DNA of 64,000 bases from CAYLPJ01 sp964385465 (GTDB lineage Bacteria; Planctomycetota; Phycisphaerae; SM23-33). The DNA lies in assembly GCA_964385465.1 (NCBI GenBank), contig CAYLPJ010000002.1, positions 62,001-126,000 on the forward strand, given 5' to 3'. The stretch's first letter is position 1; each line of letters starts with the position of its first letter. This document shows, in pieces, positions 1 to 8,138 of the stretch. The position numbers were made by a program, and so were the translations under genes. Under the pieces are notes generated by a model that did no database searches, was not told the DNA's origin, and was given only the letters and a program-made list of their open reading frames with translations.

Positions 1-33
1 CCGCGCCGGATGCGCCGGCCGCCGACGAAACGC

Positions 34-1503
34 TCACTTGCCCTCGGACTGCTTCTCCCAGCCGGGCCCGAGCAGCTTGTCCTTGACGAAGTGCTTCACC
101 CCCGCCCACCCGTGGTAGCGCGGGTCGGACGCCTTGACCTCCCCGCCGGGGGTCTTGTTGTCGCCGGCCCAGACGTAGCTTTCCACGCCCAGTTCCCGCA
201 GCCGCTCGTTCAGCTTGATGCCGAACTGGGGATGGTGCGTCGCGTTCCCCCCGGTCTTCAGCGCCGGCAGGACGTTCGCCTGCCCGCCGTAGACCAGCAG
301 CATCGGCGGGTCGTCCTTGCTGGCGTGCTCGTAGGCCGAGAACTCCTTGATCCACGGCAGGATCGCCTTGCGGTTGGCCAGGAAGTGCTCGAACTGCTCG
401 GCCTTGTCCTTCGGCAGCTCGCCGCGCGGGAAGAACGCGTGGGCGCCGTAGGTGATCTGCGGGATCCACTCCCGCATCTGCCCGGGGTCCAGCGACGTCT
501 GGGCCTGGTGCGGCGTCGAGCAGGTCACCCGCGTGGACATCCGCGCGACGGGGTCCTTGCTTTCCGGATCGGCCATGTCGTCGTGCATGGCGATCCACGC
601 CGAACTCGCCCCGCCCGCGCTGCCCCCGGTAAGGCTGATGCGGTCGCCGTCCAGCCGCAGGCCCTTGGCGTGGAAGCGGATGAACTGGATCGCCCGCACC
701 GCGTCCAGCAGCGGCGCCGCGACCGGCACGGTCATCGGCGGGAACTGGTCGTACTCCGAGACGTACCTGTAGTTGATCGACACGAAGGCGATGCCGGCCT
801 GGTTCCAGCTCGTGGCGCCCTCGCCGATGCGGCTGTTCATCTTGTCCAGCGCGCCCCAGCCGCCGCCGTGGATGTTGACGACCATCGGGAACGGGCCCTC
901 GCCCCGGGGATAGTACACGTCGAAGGTGTGCTTGGCGTGCGGGCCGTACTGGCGGGAATGCACCTCCGGCAGCCGGGGGACGCGCTCGGCCTTGACGACG
1001 TCCACCCGGCAGGGAAGCTCCTCGCCGGCGAAGGGGACGTTCGCCTTGAAGCCCTTGCCCCCGCCGAAGACCTCCGTCACCGTCATGCCGATCAGCACGT
1101 TGCGGTCGGTGAGCTTGGGCATCTGGTCGAAGCGGACGTCCCGCGTGGCGACCAGCTTGCGCGACGGCAGGTCGTTCTCGCCAAGAGCCTGCTTCTTCAG
1201 CGGCGTGATGCGGTAGGTGAACTTGCCGACGACGCTCCGCGGCCTGACCTCGATGTACTCGTCGGTCGCCGCGACCAGCCCCCCGCAGTTCATGCTCAGG
1301 GTGCCCGGCTTGAGGTCGTACGGCGTGGTGAACCACGTCTTCTGCGTGCCCACCACCGGCTCGCCCGGGTCGGGGACCGGGTAGCGAGGCTTCCCGCCGG
1401 TGTCCTTGTAGTATTCGTCCATCGCGGCGGCCGGCGCGGGGGCAGACAGCGCGAGCAGGCACCCGGCCAGTGCGGTTGCGGCTCGTCGTCTACGGTGGTT
1501 CAT
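34..1503 (-). CDS. Secreted alpha/beta hydrolase (esterase-like), 489 aa
   Basis: The protein begins with an Arg-rich n-region and a hydrophobic stretch ending in APAAAM, a typical signal peptide, so it is probably exported. An HGGGW oxyanion-hole motif lies near residue 212 and a GGSAGG nucleophile elbow near residue 291, which is the pattern of the alpha/beta-hydrolase esterase families (hormone-sensitive-lipase and BD-FAE-like). About 180 residues precede the hydrolase core and I do not recognise them. The start at 1503 has AAGGA upstream. It is the last of four same-strand genes with short gaps, behind a sulfatase and a beta-helix protein, so removal of ester groups from a polysaccharide is a reasonable inference. 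The substrate is unknown. Confidence 0.8.
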   Translation of the reverse strand: MNHRRRRAATALAGCLLALSAPAPAAAMDEYYKDTGGKPRYPVPDPGEPVVGTQKTWFTTPYDLKPGTLSMNCGGLVAATDEYIEVRPRSVVGKFTYRITPLKKQALGENDLPSRKLVATRDVRFDQMPKLTDRNVLIGMTVTEVFGGGKGFKANVPFAGEELPCRVDVVKAERVPRLPEVHSRQYGPHAKHTFDVYYPRGEGPFPMVVNIHGGGWGALDKMNSRIGEGATSWNQAGIAFVSINYRYVSEYDQFPPMTVPVAAPLLDAVRAIQFIRFHAKGLRLDGDRISLTGGSAGGASSAWIAMHDDMADPESKDPVARMSTRVTCSTPHQAQTSLDPGQMREWIPQITYGAHAFFPRGELPKDKAEQFEHFLANRKAILPWIKEFSAYEHASKDDPPMLLVYGGQANVLPALKTGGNATHHPQFGIKLNERLRELGVESYVWAGDNKTPGGEVKASDPRYHGWAGVKHFVKDKLLGPGWEKQSEGK

Positions 1504-1549
1504 GCGGCGTTCCTTCTGTTGGCGGTAGTGTTCGCGGCGGGCCGGCGGG

Positions 1550-3364
1550 CTACTCGACGGCCCCGCGGAGTATAACGTCGTCGGTGCGGTCGCGGTCCCC
1601 GAAGCTGCCGAGGTAGCCGCCTCTCTTCGACCCCCAGAAGACCAGCCGGACCTCCACGGGTTGGGTGACCTTCCTCAAGGCGTCCGCCCGGTGCAGCGGC
1701 AGCTCGATCTCCTGCACGCCGCGGGGCAGCCCGACCGAGGCGATGGCGGCGTCGGCGCCGAAGCCCGTCGCCGAGGTCAGCACGGCCACGTGCAGCCCGG
1801 TGCGGTCAACGCGCAGGGGCACCAGCAGCGAGCCGAGGGAAAGCGTCTTGCCCTCGGCGGGCGCGACGGTGAAGCTCAGGTGCGAACCGGCCTCGATGGC
1901 CTCCCCGAGCGTCTCGGCATCCGGGCCCCAGAACAGCATGCAGTGGCGGAACGGCCTGGTCCCGCCGCGCAGCCCGGGCCCGCGGCGGATGGTGGCGGGG
2001 CCCGCCCGGGTGCCCGGGGCGCTGGTGGCGGTGACCGCCTCGGCCGGGCGGTAGGTGTCCGGGTCGCGATCCTTGGGGTTGTTCGTATAGGGGAACAGGT
2101 CCCAGCCCAACAGCACGTCAGGCCCGGTCAGCTTCGGCGGGGTGATCGTCGCGACGGCGTCGGCGAGGTTGTGGCAGGCGTCGAACGCACGAATGCGGAA
2201 GCGATTCGCCTCGCCGGGGCGCAGGCCGGCGACCACGTAGGAAGTCACGTTGGCGTCCACCGTATCGAGGTACTCGTCATTGAGGTACAGGGACTGCTTC
2301 ACCACGGCGGTGTCGTCGGTCGCGGCTGACCACCTCACGCGGGCCTGCCTGGCGGCCAGGACGTCCACCTTCCCGAGCTTCGCGGGCTTGGGGGCGGTCA
2401 TGTCGGGGAAGTCGAACGGCCTGGCGGAGACCGGCGTCGCCGGCGACGTCCGTACCACGTCCCACGCGAGCGCCTGGAGGGCCTCGGCCTGCTTGCGGCT
2501 CAGGCCGGTCGGCTGGGCGCCTTTCTTCAGGTCGAACGCGAACGTTACGCCGTACTCGTTGGGTAGATCGCCCCCGGCCGGGGCCTTGCGGAAGTAGCTG
2601 CCCAGGTGGACCATCGCGTTGACGTACAGCCCCAACGGGCTGACGTGTACGCTCGCGCCGCCCTGGTCGAGCAACTGCGCGACGTGGCGGAAGCCCTGCC
2701 ACGTCCCCCCGCCGGCCTCGATCCGCTTGTGAAACTCCAGGAAGGCCCGCGGCACGGGAATGGCGTAGACTGGGCGGTCGGGGAACTCCTGGCGCAGAAT
2801 GTGGGTCACCGGGTCCATGTGCGTGTCGATGCACCTGGCCAGGCCGGCCGCGTAGGCCTCGGCGTTCCCCCCGCCATCGGCCAGCTCGCCGGCGGCCTTG
2901 CCCGACGGCCAGGTCTGGTAGACCAGCAGCGCCGCCTTGGGGCTCGCGTCGAGGATCAGCCGGTAGATCTGCGCCGCGGCCGCCGCCTCGTCCTCCGGGC
3001 GTCGCGTATTCTGGAAGCCGAACGGCTGGACGATCAGCAGGTCCCACTTCGTACCGGGGATCTTCTCGAAGAACTCCTTTCGCTTCCCGTCGTTTTCCCA
3101 TGCCCAGTCGATGGGCACGCCGGCGGCGCCGACGGTCTCGGTGCTCGTCTCGGGGTACCCGAACGCCCGGCAGAGGGCGACGATCAGCGGCGTCTTCGGC
3201 TTGCCGCCGGGCAGGTGCACACGACAGTGCAACTGCCCCATCAGGCTGTTGCCCTCCCAGAACAGCTTGTACCCGTTCCCGGCCGGGGGCATCGGGGCGC
3301 GGTCGGCCGCGCCGGCCGCCCCCGCGACCGTCAGCACCACAGAAACCGCAAGGCGAGCGTTCAT
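1550..3364 (-). CDS. Secreted SGNH-like hydrolase with fibronectin-III-like segment, 604 aa
   Basis: The start at 3364 begins MNARLAVSVVLTVAGAAGAA, a clean signal peptide; the reading frame extends upstream to 3442 but that part lacks signal-peptide character. Residues about 30-270 look like an SGNH/GDSL fold: a WEGNSLMG block near the N-terminus (nucleophile Ser in GNSL), a hydrophobic LLIVQPFG strand, and a late HVSPLGLYV block that could carry the catalytic His. Residues about 320-410 resemble a fibronectin type III or Ig-like domain (WSAATDDTAVVKQSLYLND), and a beta-rich C-terminal domain follows. Related proteins include sialate O-acetylesterase-like enzymes. It lies 22 bp after the beta-helix gene and 46 bp before the alpha/beta hydrolase, probably in one transcript. 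The enzymatic assignment is tentative. Confidence 0.65.
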   Translation of the reverse strand: MNARLAVSVVLTVAGAAGAADRAPMPPAGNGYKLFWEGNSLMGQLHCRVHLPGGKPKTPLIVALCRAFGYPETSTETVGAAGVPIDWAWENDGKRKEFFEKIPGTKWDLLIVQPFGFQNTRRPEDEAAAAAQIYRLILDASPKAALLVYQTWPSGKAAGELADGGGNAEAYAAGLARCIDTHMDPVTHILRQEFPDRPVYAIPVPRAFLEFHKRIEAGGGTWQGFRHVAQLLDQGGASVHVSPLGLYVNAMVHLGSYFRKAPAGGDLPNEYGVTFAFDLKKGAQPTGLSRKQAEALQALAWDVVRTSPATPVSARPFDFPDMTAPKPAKLGKVDVLAARQARVRWSAATDDTAVVKQSLYLNDEYLDTVDANVTSYVVAGLRPGEANRFRIRAFDACHNLADAVATITPPKLTGPDVLLGWDLFPYTNNPKDRDPDTYRPAEAVTATSAPGTRAGPATIRRGPGLRGGTRPFRHCMLFWGPDAETLGEAIEAGSHLSFTVAPAEGKTLSLGSLLVPLRVDRTGLHVAVLTSATGFGADAAIASVGLPRGVQEIELPLHRADALRKVTQPVEVRLVFWGSKRGGYLGSFGDRDRTDDVILRGAVE

Positions 3365-3386
3365 GGCTGTCTCCAACTGGTGGATA

Positions 3387-5564
3387 TCACTTGACGCGTT
3401 CGACGGCGCCGACGTCGCGTCGGCCAACGGGTTTGCGACCACAGAAGTCGCGCGTGACCGGGCCGTCCGTCTGCCACGCCGTCAGCTCCTCGATCGTCGT
3501 GCGGGACTCGGCGAGGTTGCTTTGGCAGACGCGGAGGAAGTCGATCGCGCCGCGCACGCCCTCGCCGACGACGAAGTCCGACGGATTGCTCAGCGAGGCG
3601 CCCTCGGCCAGGCCCAGCTTCGCCTCGCCGGCCGGCTTGCCGTCCAGGTAGATCCGCATCCGCCCGCCGGCACGGTCGGTCTCGGCCAGCACGTGGTGCC
3701 ACGCCCCGTCGTTGATCCCCGCGGGCGCGACCACGCGAGAGGTCTTCCCATCCGCGGCGACGTCCATCGCGACCCGGCCGGCGTCGGTGACCAGCAGCCG
3801 ATAGCCTGCCCTGCCGTCGTGCTTGCCCGCGATCACGCCCCCGGCGTGATTCCTGGCCAGGCGGACGATCGCCTCGACGAGCACGTTGGTCGTGGTGACG
3901 TCGAGTGTCTTGCGCCGCTGCCCGGGGTAGCGGAGCTCCCGGTTGCCGATTCGCGTCCACGGTTCGCCGGGGACGTTCCGCTGGCCGAACTGCGGGTGCT
4001 CCAGCAGCGTGCGCAGGTTCACCACGACGTCGGCCCGAAGAGATGCATCCGTGACCACCCCCCGGCGCTTGCCGTCAAGCGACAGCGCCCCCGGCACCCA
4101 GTCTTCGGCATACGTGTCCGCCTCGATCTTCTCGTGCACGGCGTGGCCGAGGGCAACCATGATCGCCTCGCGCTCGCAGTCGCGGATGTCGTTGTCGGCG
4201 ATCAGAATGCGGTCCACGCGGTCGGGCTTGTACCCCTCGAAGTAGCCATACCGCTCGGCCCGCATCATCCGCGGGAAGACGCGCACCGCCCCCACCACCT
4301 GCCGGAAGGTACAGTTCCGCACCGTGATGTCCGAGACGCTGCCGGCCGCGCGGATGGCGGTGGCGTCCGCGAAGCCGTTGGGCCAGGAGTCCGAGTACGT
4401 GGCCGGGTCCAGCATGGCCAGCTCGATCCCGGAGATCTCGACGTGGCTGCGGTCGGTCATGTGGATCAGGCAGGCGCGGACGGGAGCCTCGAGGACGGCC
4501 TCGTTGGGAGTCCGATCTCCCGCCAGCCGCAGGAACAGCCTCCCCGTCCGCGGGCCCTTGGAGAGGTAGTAGAACTCGTCGGGGCCGTCGAGATACGCCG
4601 GCACGTTCTCGATCATGTACCGCGTGCCCTTGGCGACAAACCAACCCGTTGGGAACAGCGTGCCGTGCTCCGGACTGTAGTGCTCGCGCCGAAGCCGCCG
4701 CCCGCCGGCGGTGCCCATGTTGCCCTTCCACATGCTCCAGAGGTAGCCGCCGTCGAAGAAGTCGGCCGGCTTGCCCTTGAGGTCGTCGTCCTGCCCGCCC
4801 CGGCCGGCCCACTTGCCCTCGACCTTCTCGCCATGCCGGAACCCGTCCCATTGATGCCAGTAGTCATGGGAGAAGCTCGGGTGCGGTTTCCGCCAGTCCG
4901 GGTCGCGGGCCATGCGAAGCCGGCGGATCGCCCCATCGGCGGCGATCTCGAAGAGCGTGAACGGCTCCCAGGTGCGGCGAGGCTGGCCCCGGTTGTCCAG
5001 GAGGTCGTCGGGAATCGCCCCTTCGAGGTCCATGTACCACGTCTTGCCGTCGTTCGGCATGTACCGGGGCATGTCGGCCTCGGAGGCCCGTTTCCATGCG
5101 CTCGGCAGGCGGACCGAACCCCACAGCATGGCTTCACCGGTGCCCCATGACGGATCGCTGGTCAGGCGGATCGACCGGCCGGGCCGACCCGACTCGCCGG
5201 CGATCAGCCGCCCGCGATACACCACGCCACGCTTGAAGACGTAGGTGTGCACGCCCTCGCACGCGGCCGCCTTGCCGGCCGCGGCCGGGTCCCACGGGTG
5301 GTGCTTCCAAGCCGTCCGGCGCGTCGCCCCGTCGCGGGCGTCGTCGCCGCCGTCGAAGTCGATGTAGCGCACGGACGGGCCCTTGACGAACGCGAAGGGC
5401 TCGGGGGCCCATTGCAGGTCCCCGGTGTCCAGGACCTTCGCGTGCGGTTTGGACCAGGAGTATCCCTCTCCCGCATACGCGCCGGACATTGCCAGGCACC
5501 CCAGGACGACCGCAGCGATCATGCCAAGAGCCACGGAGTACCGATTCCGCTCGACGGTGGTCAC
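3387..5564 (-). CDS. Secreted right-handed parallel beta-helix protein with C-terminal LamG-like domain, 725 aa
   Basis: An N-terminal signal peptide (hydrophobic AAVVLGCLAMSGAYAG) precedes a YIDFDGGDDARDG segment, the usual opening of bacterial beta-helix (pectate-lyase-like, DUF1565-type) proteins. Short beta-strand turns such as ITVRNCTFRQV and ILIADNDIRDCEREAI fill residues about 350-470. The C-terminal 190 residues have the hallmarks of a concanavalin-A/LamG domain (GAWHHVLAETDRAGGRMRIY, then VVGEGVRGAIDFLRV), probably a carbohydrate-binding module. Together these suggest a polysaccharide lyase or glycoside hydrolase acting outside the cytoplasm. It lies 30 bp downstream of the sulfatase and 22 bp upstream of the SGNH-like gene. 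No catalytic residues can be assigned by eye. Confidence 0.75.
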   Translation of the reverse strand: MTTVERNRYSVALGMIAAVVLGCLAMSGAYAGEGYSWSKPHAKVLDTGDLQWAPEPFAFVKGPSVRYIDFDGGDDARDGATRRTAWKHHPWDPAAAGKAAACEGVHTYVFKRGVVYRGRLIAGESGRPGRSIRLTSDPSWGTGEAMLWGSVRLPSAWKRASEADMPRYMPNDGKTWYMDLEGAIPDDLLDNRGQPRRTWEPFTLFEIAADGAIRRLRMARDPDWRKPHPSFSHDYWHQWDGFRHGEKVEGKWAGRGGQDDDLKGKPADFFDGGYLWSMWKGNMGTAGGRRLRREHYSPEHGTLFPTGWFVAKGTRYMIENVPAYLDGPDEFYYLSKGPRTGRLFLRLAGDRTPNEAVLEAPVRACLIHMTDRSHVEISGIELAMLDPATYSDSWPNGFADATAIRAAGSVSDITVRNCTFRQVVGAVRVFPRMMRAERYGYFEGYKPDRVDRILIADNDIRDCEREAIMVALGHAVHEKIEADTYAEDWVPGALSLDGKRRGVVTDASLRADVVVNLRTLLEHPQFGQRNVPGEPWTRIGNRELRYPGQRRKTLDVTTTNVLVEAIVRLARNHAGGVIAGKHDGRAGYRLLVTDAGRVAMDVAADGKTSRVVAPAGINDGAWHHVLAETDRAGGRMRIYLDGKPAGEAKLGLAEGASLSNPSDFVVGEGVRGAIDFLRVCQSNLAESRTTIEELTAWQTDGPVTRDFCGRKPVGRRDVGAVERVK

Positions 5565-5594
5565 TCTGATTCTCCTCGGTCGTGTGGCAGACGA

Positions 5595-7133
5595 TCAGAA
5601 CACGCCCCACCGCCGGCTGACGGGCATGGCGGCGCCCAGGTAGCGGTCGGCGAGATCGGCGTGCAGCGCGTCGGCCGTCGGGCCGTCGGCCTGGGCGAGG
5701 TTCCGCGTCTCGGCCGGGTCGACGGCATGGTCGAACATTTCCCGCCACCCGAGGCGGGGGTAGACGGTGTAGCGGCGGCAGTCGTCGTAGAGCGTGAAGT
5801 TGTCGAACCGTCGGTCGCAGCGGTTGTTCAGGGCCCCGTAGCACTCGGCCAGGGCGCGGTGGTCCCGGCCCGATCCCGGCCGGGAGCGGTCGATCCCATG
5901 GGTCAGCGGCGGGGCTTCCACGGCGGCGAGGGCCGCCAGCGTGGGCAGCACGTCCGTGTTGGAGACCACGTCGTCGTCGACGCCGGCGTCGACGCCCGGC
6001 CCGGCGAGGATGAGCGGCACGCGGAGCAGGCAGTCGGCGGCGCAGGCGTGCTTGAACAGCAGCCCGTGGTCGCCGAGGAAGTCCCCGTGGTCGCTGGTGA
6101 AGCAGATCAGCGTGTTCTCGGTCAGCCCGCGGGCGTCGAGGGCGGCGAGGATGCGCCCGACCGCGCGGTCGATCTGGCAGATCATCGCGGCCGTGCTGCG
6201 GCGTGCGGCGGGGACCAGCCCGGGCGGCTCGTATCGCATGTCGATCTGCGGGGGCATGTCGAGGATGCGGCGGATCGCCTCGCTCTGCTCCAGCAGCGCC
6301 CCGTCGGGGTCGGCGGGGCCGGGGTCGGCCCAATCGTCGAACTCGGCGAGCACGTCGGGCGTGGGCGAGAACGGGTGGTGAGGCCCGGGAAAGCCGACGA
6401 ACGCCGCGAACGGCTTGGCGGCCTCGCGGGCGTCCAGATAGGCCTCGAACCGCTCGGCGAGGAACGTCGTGTGGTGCAGTTCGGCCGTGGGGATCGGTGA
6501 GGGATAGAGCTGGTGCGGCCCTCGTGGCGGATCGTCGACGATCGACTGGACGAGCGCAGCGTCGCGTTCGGCCAGCCAGCCGGCGTAATTCCCGGCCGTC
6601 ACCTGCCACTTCTCGTGATGTCCGAGGATGAACTCGACGTGCTCGAAGCCGTAATGCGGCCCGGTCCAGTCGGGCGTAAGCCCCCCTGTCTGCCATGTCT
6701 GGACAGACTCGGCGAAGCCGTACTCCCCCCAGCTCAGCAGGGGCTGGAGGTGGATCTTGCCGAACGCCGCCGTGGCATAGCCGGCCGCGGCGAAGGCGTC
6801 CCCCAGCGTCGGCGGCTGGGCATCGAGGGCGGCCGGGCCGTCGCCGTCGGTCCAGTCCAGGGGGGCGGGGGCATGGTCGCGGCGGCTCAAGGCCGCGCCG
6901 TTGGCCCACAGGCCGTGGGCGCCCGGCAGCAGACCGGTCAGCAGGCTCGCCCGGGACGGACAGCACAGCGTGTTGGCGACAACGTGCCGCGTGAACCGCC
7001 GGCCGCGAACGGCGAGGGCGTCGATGTGCGGCGTGCGGGCCGCGGGCGAGCCGTCAGCACCGACGCCGTCGTAACGAAGCTGGTCGCAATGGATGACCAG
7101 CACGTTGGGCCGGTCGTGCCCCGGCGGGCTCAT
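5595..7133 (-). CDS. Sulfatase (alkaline-phosphatase superfamily), 512 aa
   Basis: This is a type I sulfatase. The formylglycine motif C57-C-P59-S60-R61, followed by ASLLTG, is intact, so Cys57 would be oxidised by a formylglycine-generating enzyme encoded elsewhere. The N-terminal NVLVIHCDQLR strand supplies a metal-binding Asp and the later TSDHGDFLGDHG supplies the second Asp/His cluster. I chose MSPPGHDRPN at 7133, preceded by GGAG, rather than the open frame to 7211, which would overlap the divergent promoter region. No signal peptide is visible, so the enzyme may be cytoplasmic, unlike the three genes downstream. It heads the four-gene minus-strand cluster and is divergent from an AraC regulator, which fits sulfated-polysaccharide use. 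Confidence 0.9.
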   Translation of the reverse strand: MSPPGHDRPNVLVIHCDQLRYDGVGADGSPAARTPHIDALAVRGRRFTRHVVANTLCCPSRASLLTGLLPGAHGLWANGAALSRRDHAPAPLDWTDGDGPAALDAQPPTLGDAFAAAGYATAAFGKIHLQPLLSWGEYGFAESVQTWQTGGLTPDWTGPHYGFEHVEFILGHHEKWQVTAGNYAGWLAERDAALVQSIVDDPPRGPHQLYPSPIPTAELHHTTFLAERFEAYLDAREAAKPFAAFVGFPGPHHPFSPTPDVLAEFDDWADPGPADPDGALLEQSEAIRRILDMPPQIDMRYEPPGLVPAARRSTAAMICQIDRAVGRILAALDARGLTENTLICFTSDHGDFLGDHGLLFKHACAADCLLRVPLILAGPGVDAGVDDDVVSNTDVLPTLAALAAVEAPPLTHGIDRSRPGSGRDHRALAECYGALNNRCDRRFDNFTLYDDCRRYTVYPRLGWREMFDHAVDPAETRNLAQADGPTADALHADLADRYLGAAMPVSRRWGVF

Positions 7134-7254
7134 CGGCGGTCTCCTGCATGTGCCAAGCTCTTGCCCCTCGCCCGGAAGGCGGCCGCGGGTGCCCGCCGGG
7201 AGGGCTCGCATTCTCGGCCGAAAGGTTACCGCGTGCGGGCAGGCTGCGGAATGC

Positions 7255-7283
7255 TTGGCTCTGCCTATGCCATACGTTATCCT
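7255..7283 (+). promoter_or_regulatory. Candidate sigma-70 promoter of the AraC-family gene
   Basis: TTGGCT (7255-7260) and TATCCT (7278-7283) are separated by exactly 17 bp and would start transcription about 25 nt before the ATG at 7315. This supports the 7315 start over an in-frame ATG at 7267. The match is moderate and was found by eye only. Confidence 0.45.
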
Positions 7284-7314
7284 GCTGAGCGGTTCTACGA
7301 CCGGGAGAGGCGCG

Positions 7315-8136
7315 ATGCGCGTGGAAACGTTCGTCCTGGGCTGCCCGCTGCTGACCGGAGAGGCGGTCTACGCCCGCGATCATCCTCGCGGGTTGCGCCG
7401 GGTTCACCGGGACAACTACACTCTCTGGGCCGTGCAGGCCGGCAGCGGGTCGATGGGATCGGGCCAGGGCAGGCCGCGGCTGAGCCTCGCCGCCGGCGAC
7501 GCCATGCTCTGCCCGCCCGGCGCGGCCATGGTGTGCCGGCAGGACTCCGCCGCCGACTGGGTATACCGCTGGGTGGCCTTTCAGCCCCGCCCGCCGCTGG
7601 AGCGGTTGCTGGGCTGGCCCGGTGTCGAGAGCGGCCCGGCCCGGCTGCGCGTCGCCGACGCCGAACTCTGGCGGCGCATCCGAGACGCCCTCGGCGACCT
7701 CGACGACGCCGTCCATCGTTTCAGCCCCCCGCGACGAACGGACTTGTGCTTCAACCTGCTGGAGCAGGCCCTGCTGTGGCTCGAAGCCGCCAACCCCCAC
7801 GCGCATCGCCCGGCCGAGGACCCCCGCGTGCTCCAGGCGGTTTCCTACATTGCCCGCACCTATCACCGGAAGCTGACCGTCGGCGAGCTTGCCCGCCAGT
7901 GCCACCTCTCGCCGTCGCGGTTCGCCCACCTGTTCCGGCGGATCACGGGCCGGCCGCCCATGCGCTACGTCGAGCAGCTCCGGCTGGAGCACGCCCAGCG
8001 GCTGCTGCTGGGAACCACGGACACGCTGGCGAAGATCGCGTCGGCGTGCGGCTTCTGCAACGAGTTCCACTTCAGCCACGTGTTCAAGCGGCGGGTCGGG
8101 CGGAGCCCGACGGCGTTTCGTCGCGGCCGGGGCTGA
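7315..8136 (+). CDS. AraC-family transcriptional regulator, 273 aa
   Basis: The N-terminal half has the cupin-like ligand-sensing pattern of AraC regulators (DNYTLWAVQAGSGS, LAAGDAMLCPPGA). The C-terminal 100 residues contain the double helix-turn-helix: LTVGELARQCHLSPSRFAHLF, then IASACGFCNEFHFSHVFKRR ending RSPTAFR, the AraC signature. ATG at 7315 follows GGGAGAGG at good spacing. It is transcribed away from the sulfatase gene with 181 bp between the starts, so it is the probable local regulator of the polysaccharide cluster, responding to an oligosaccharide or sugar. Its stop lies two bases before the stop of the convergent polX gene. Confidence 0.9.
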   Translation: MRVETFVLGCPLLTGEAVYARDHPRGLRRVHRDNYTLWAVQAGSGSMGSGQGRPRLSLAAGDAMLCPPGAAMVCRQDSAADWVYRWVAFQPRPPLERLLGWPGVESGPARLRVADAELWRRIRDALGDLDDAVHRFSPPRRTDLCFNLLEQALLWLEAANPHAHRPAEDPRVLQAVSYIARTYHRKLTVGELARQCHLSPSRFAHLFRRITGRPPMRYVEQLRLEHAQRLLLGTTDTLAKIASACGFCNEFHFSHVFKRRVGRSPTAFRRGRG

Positions 8137-8138
8137 CG

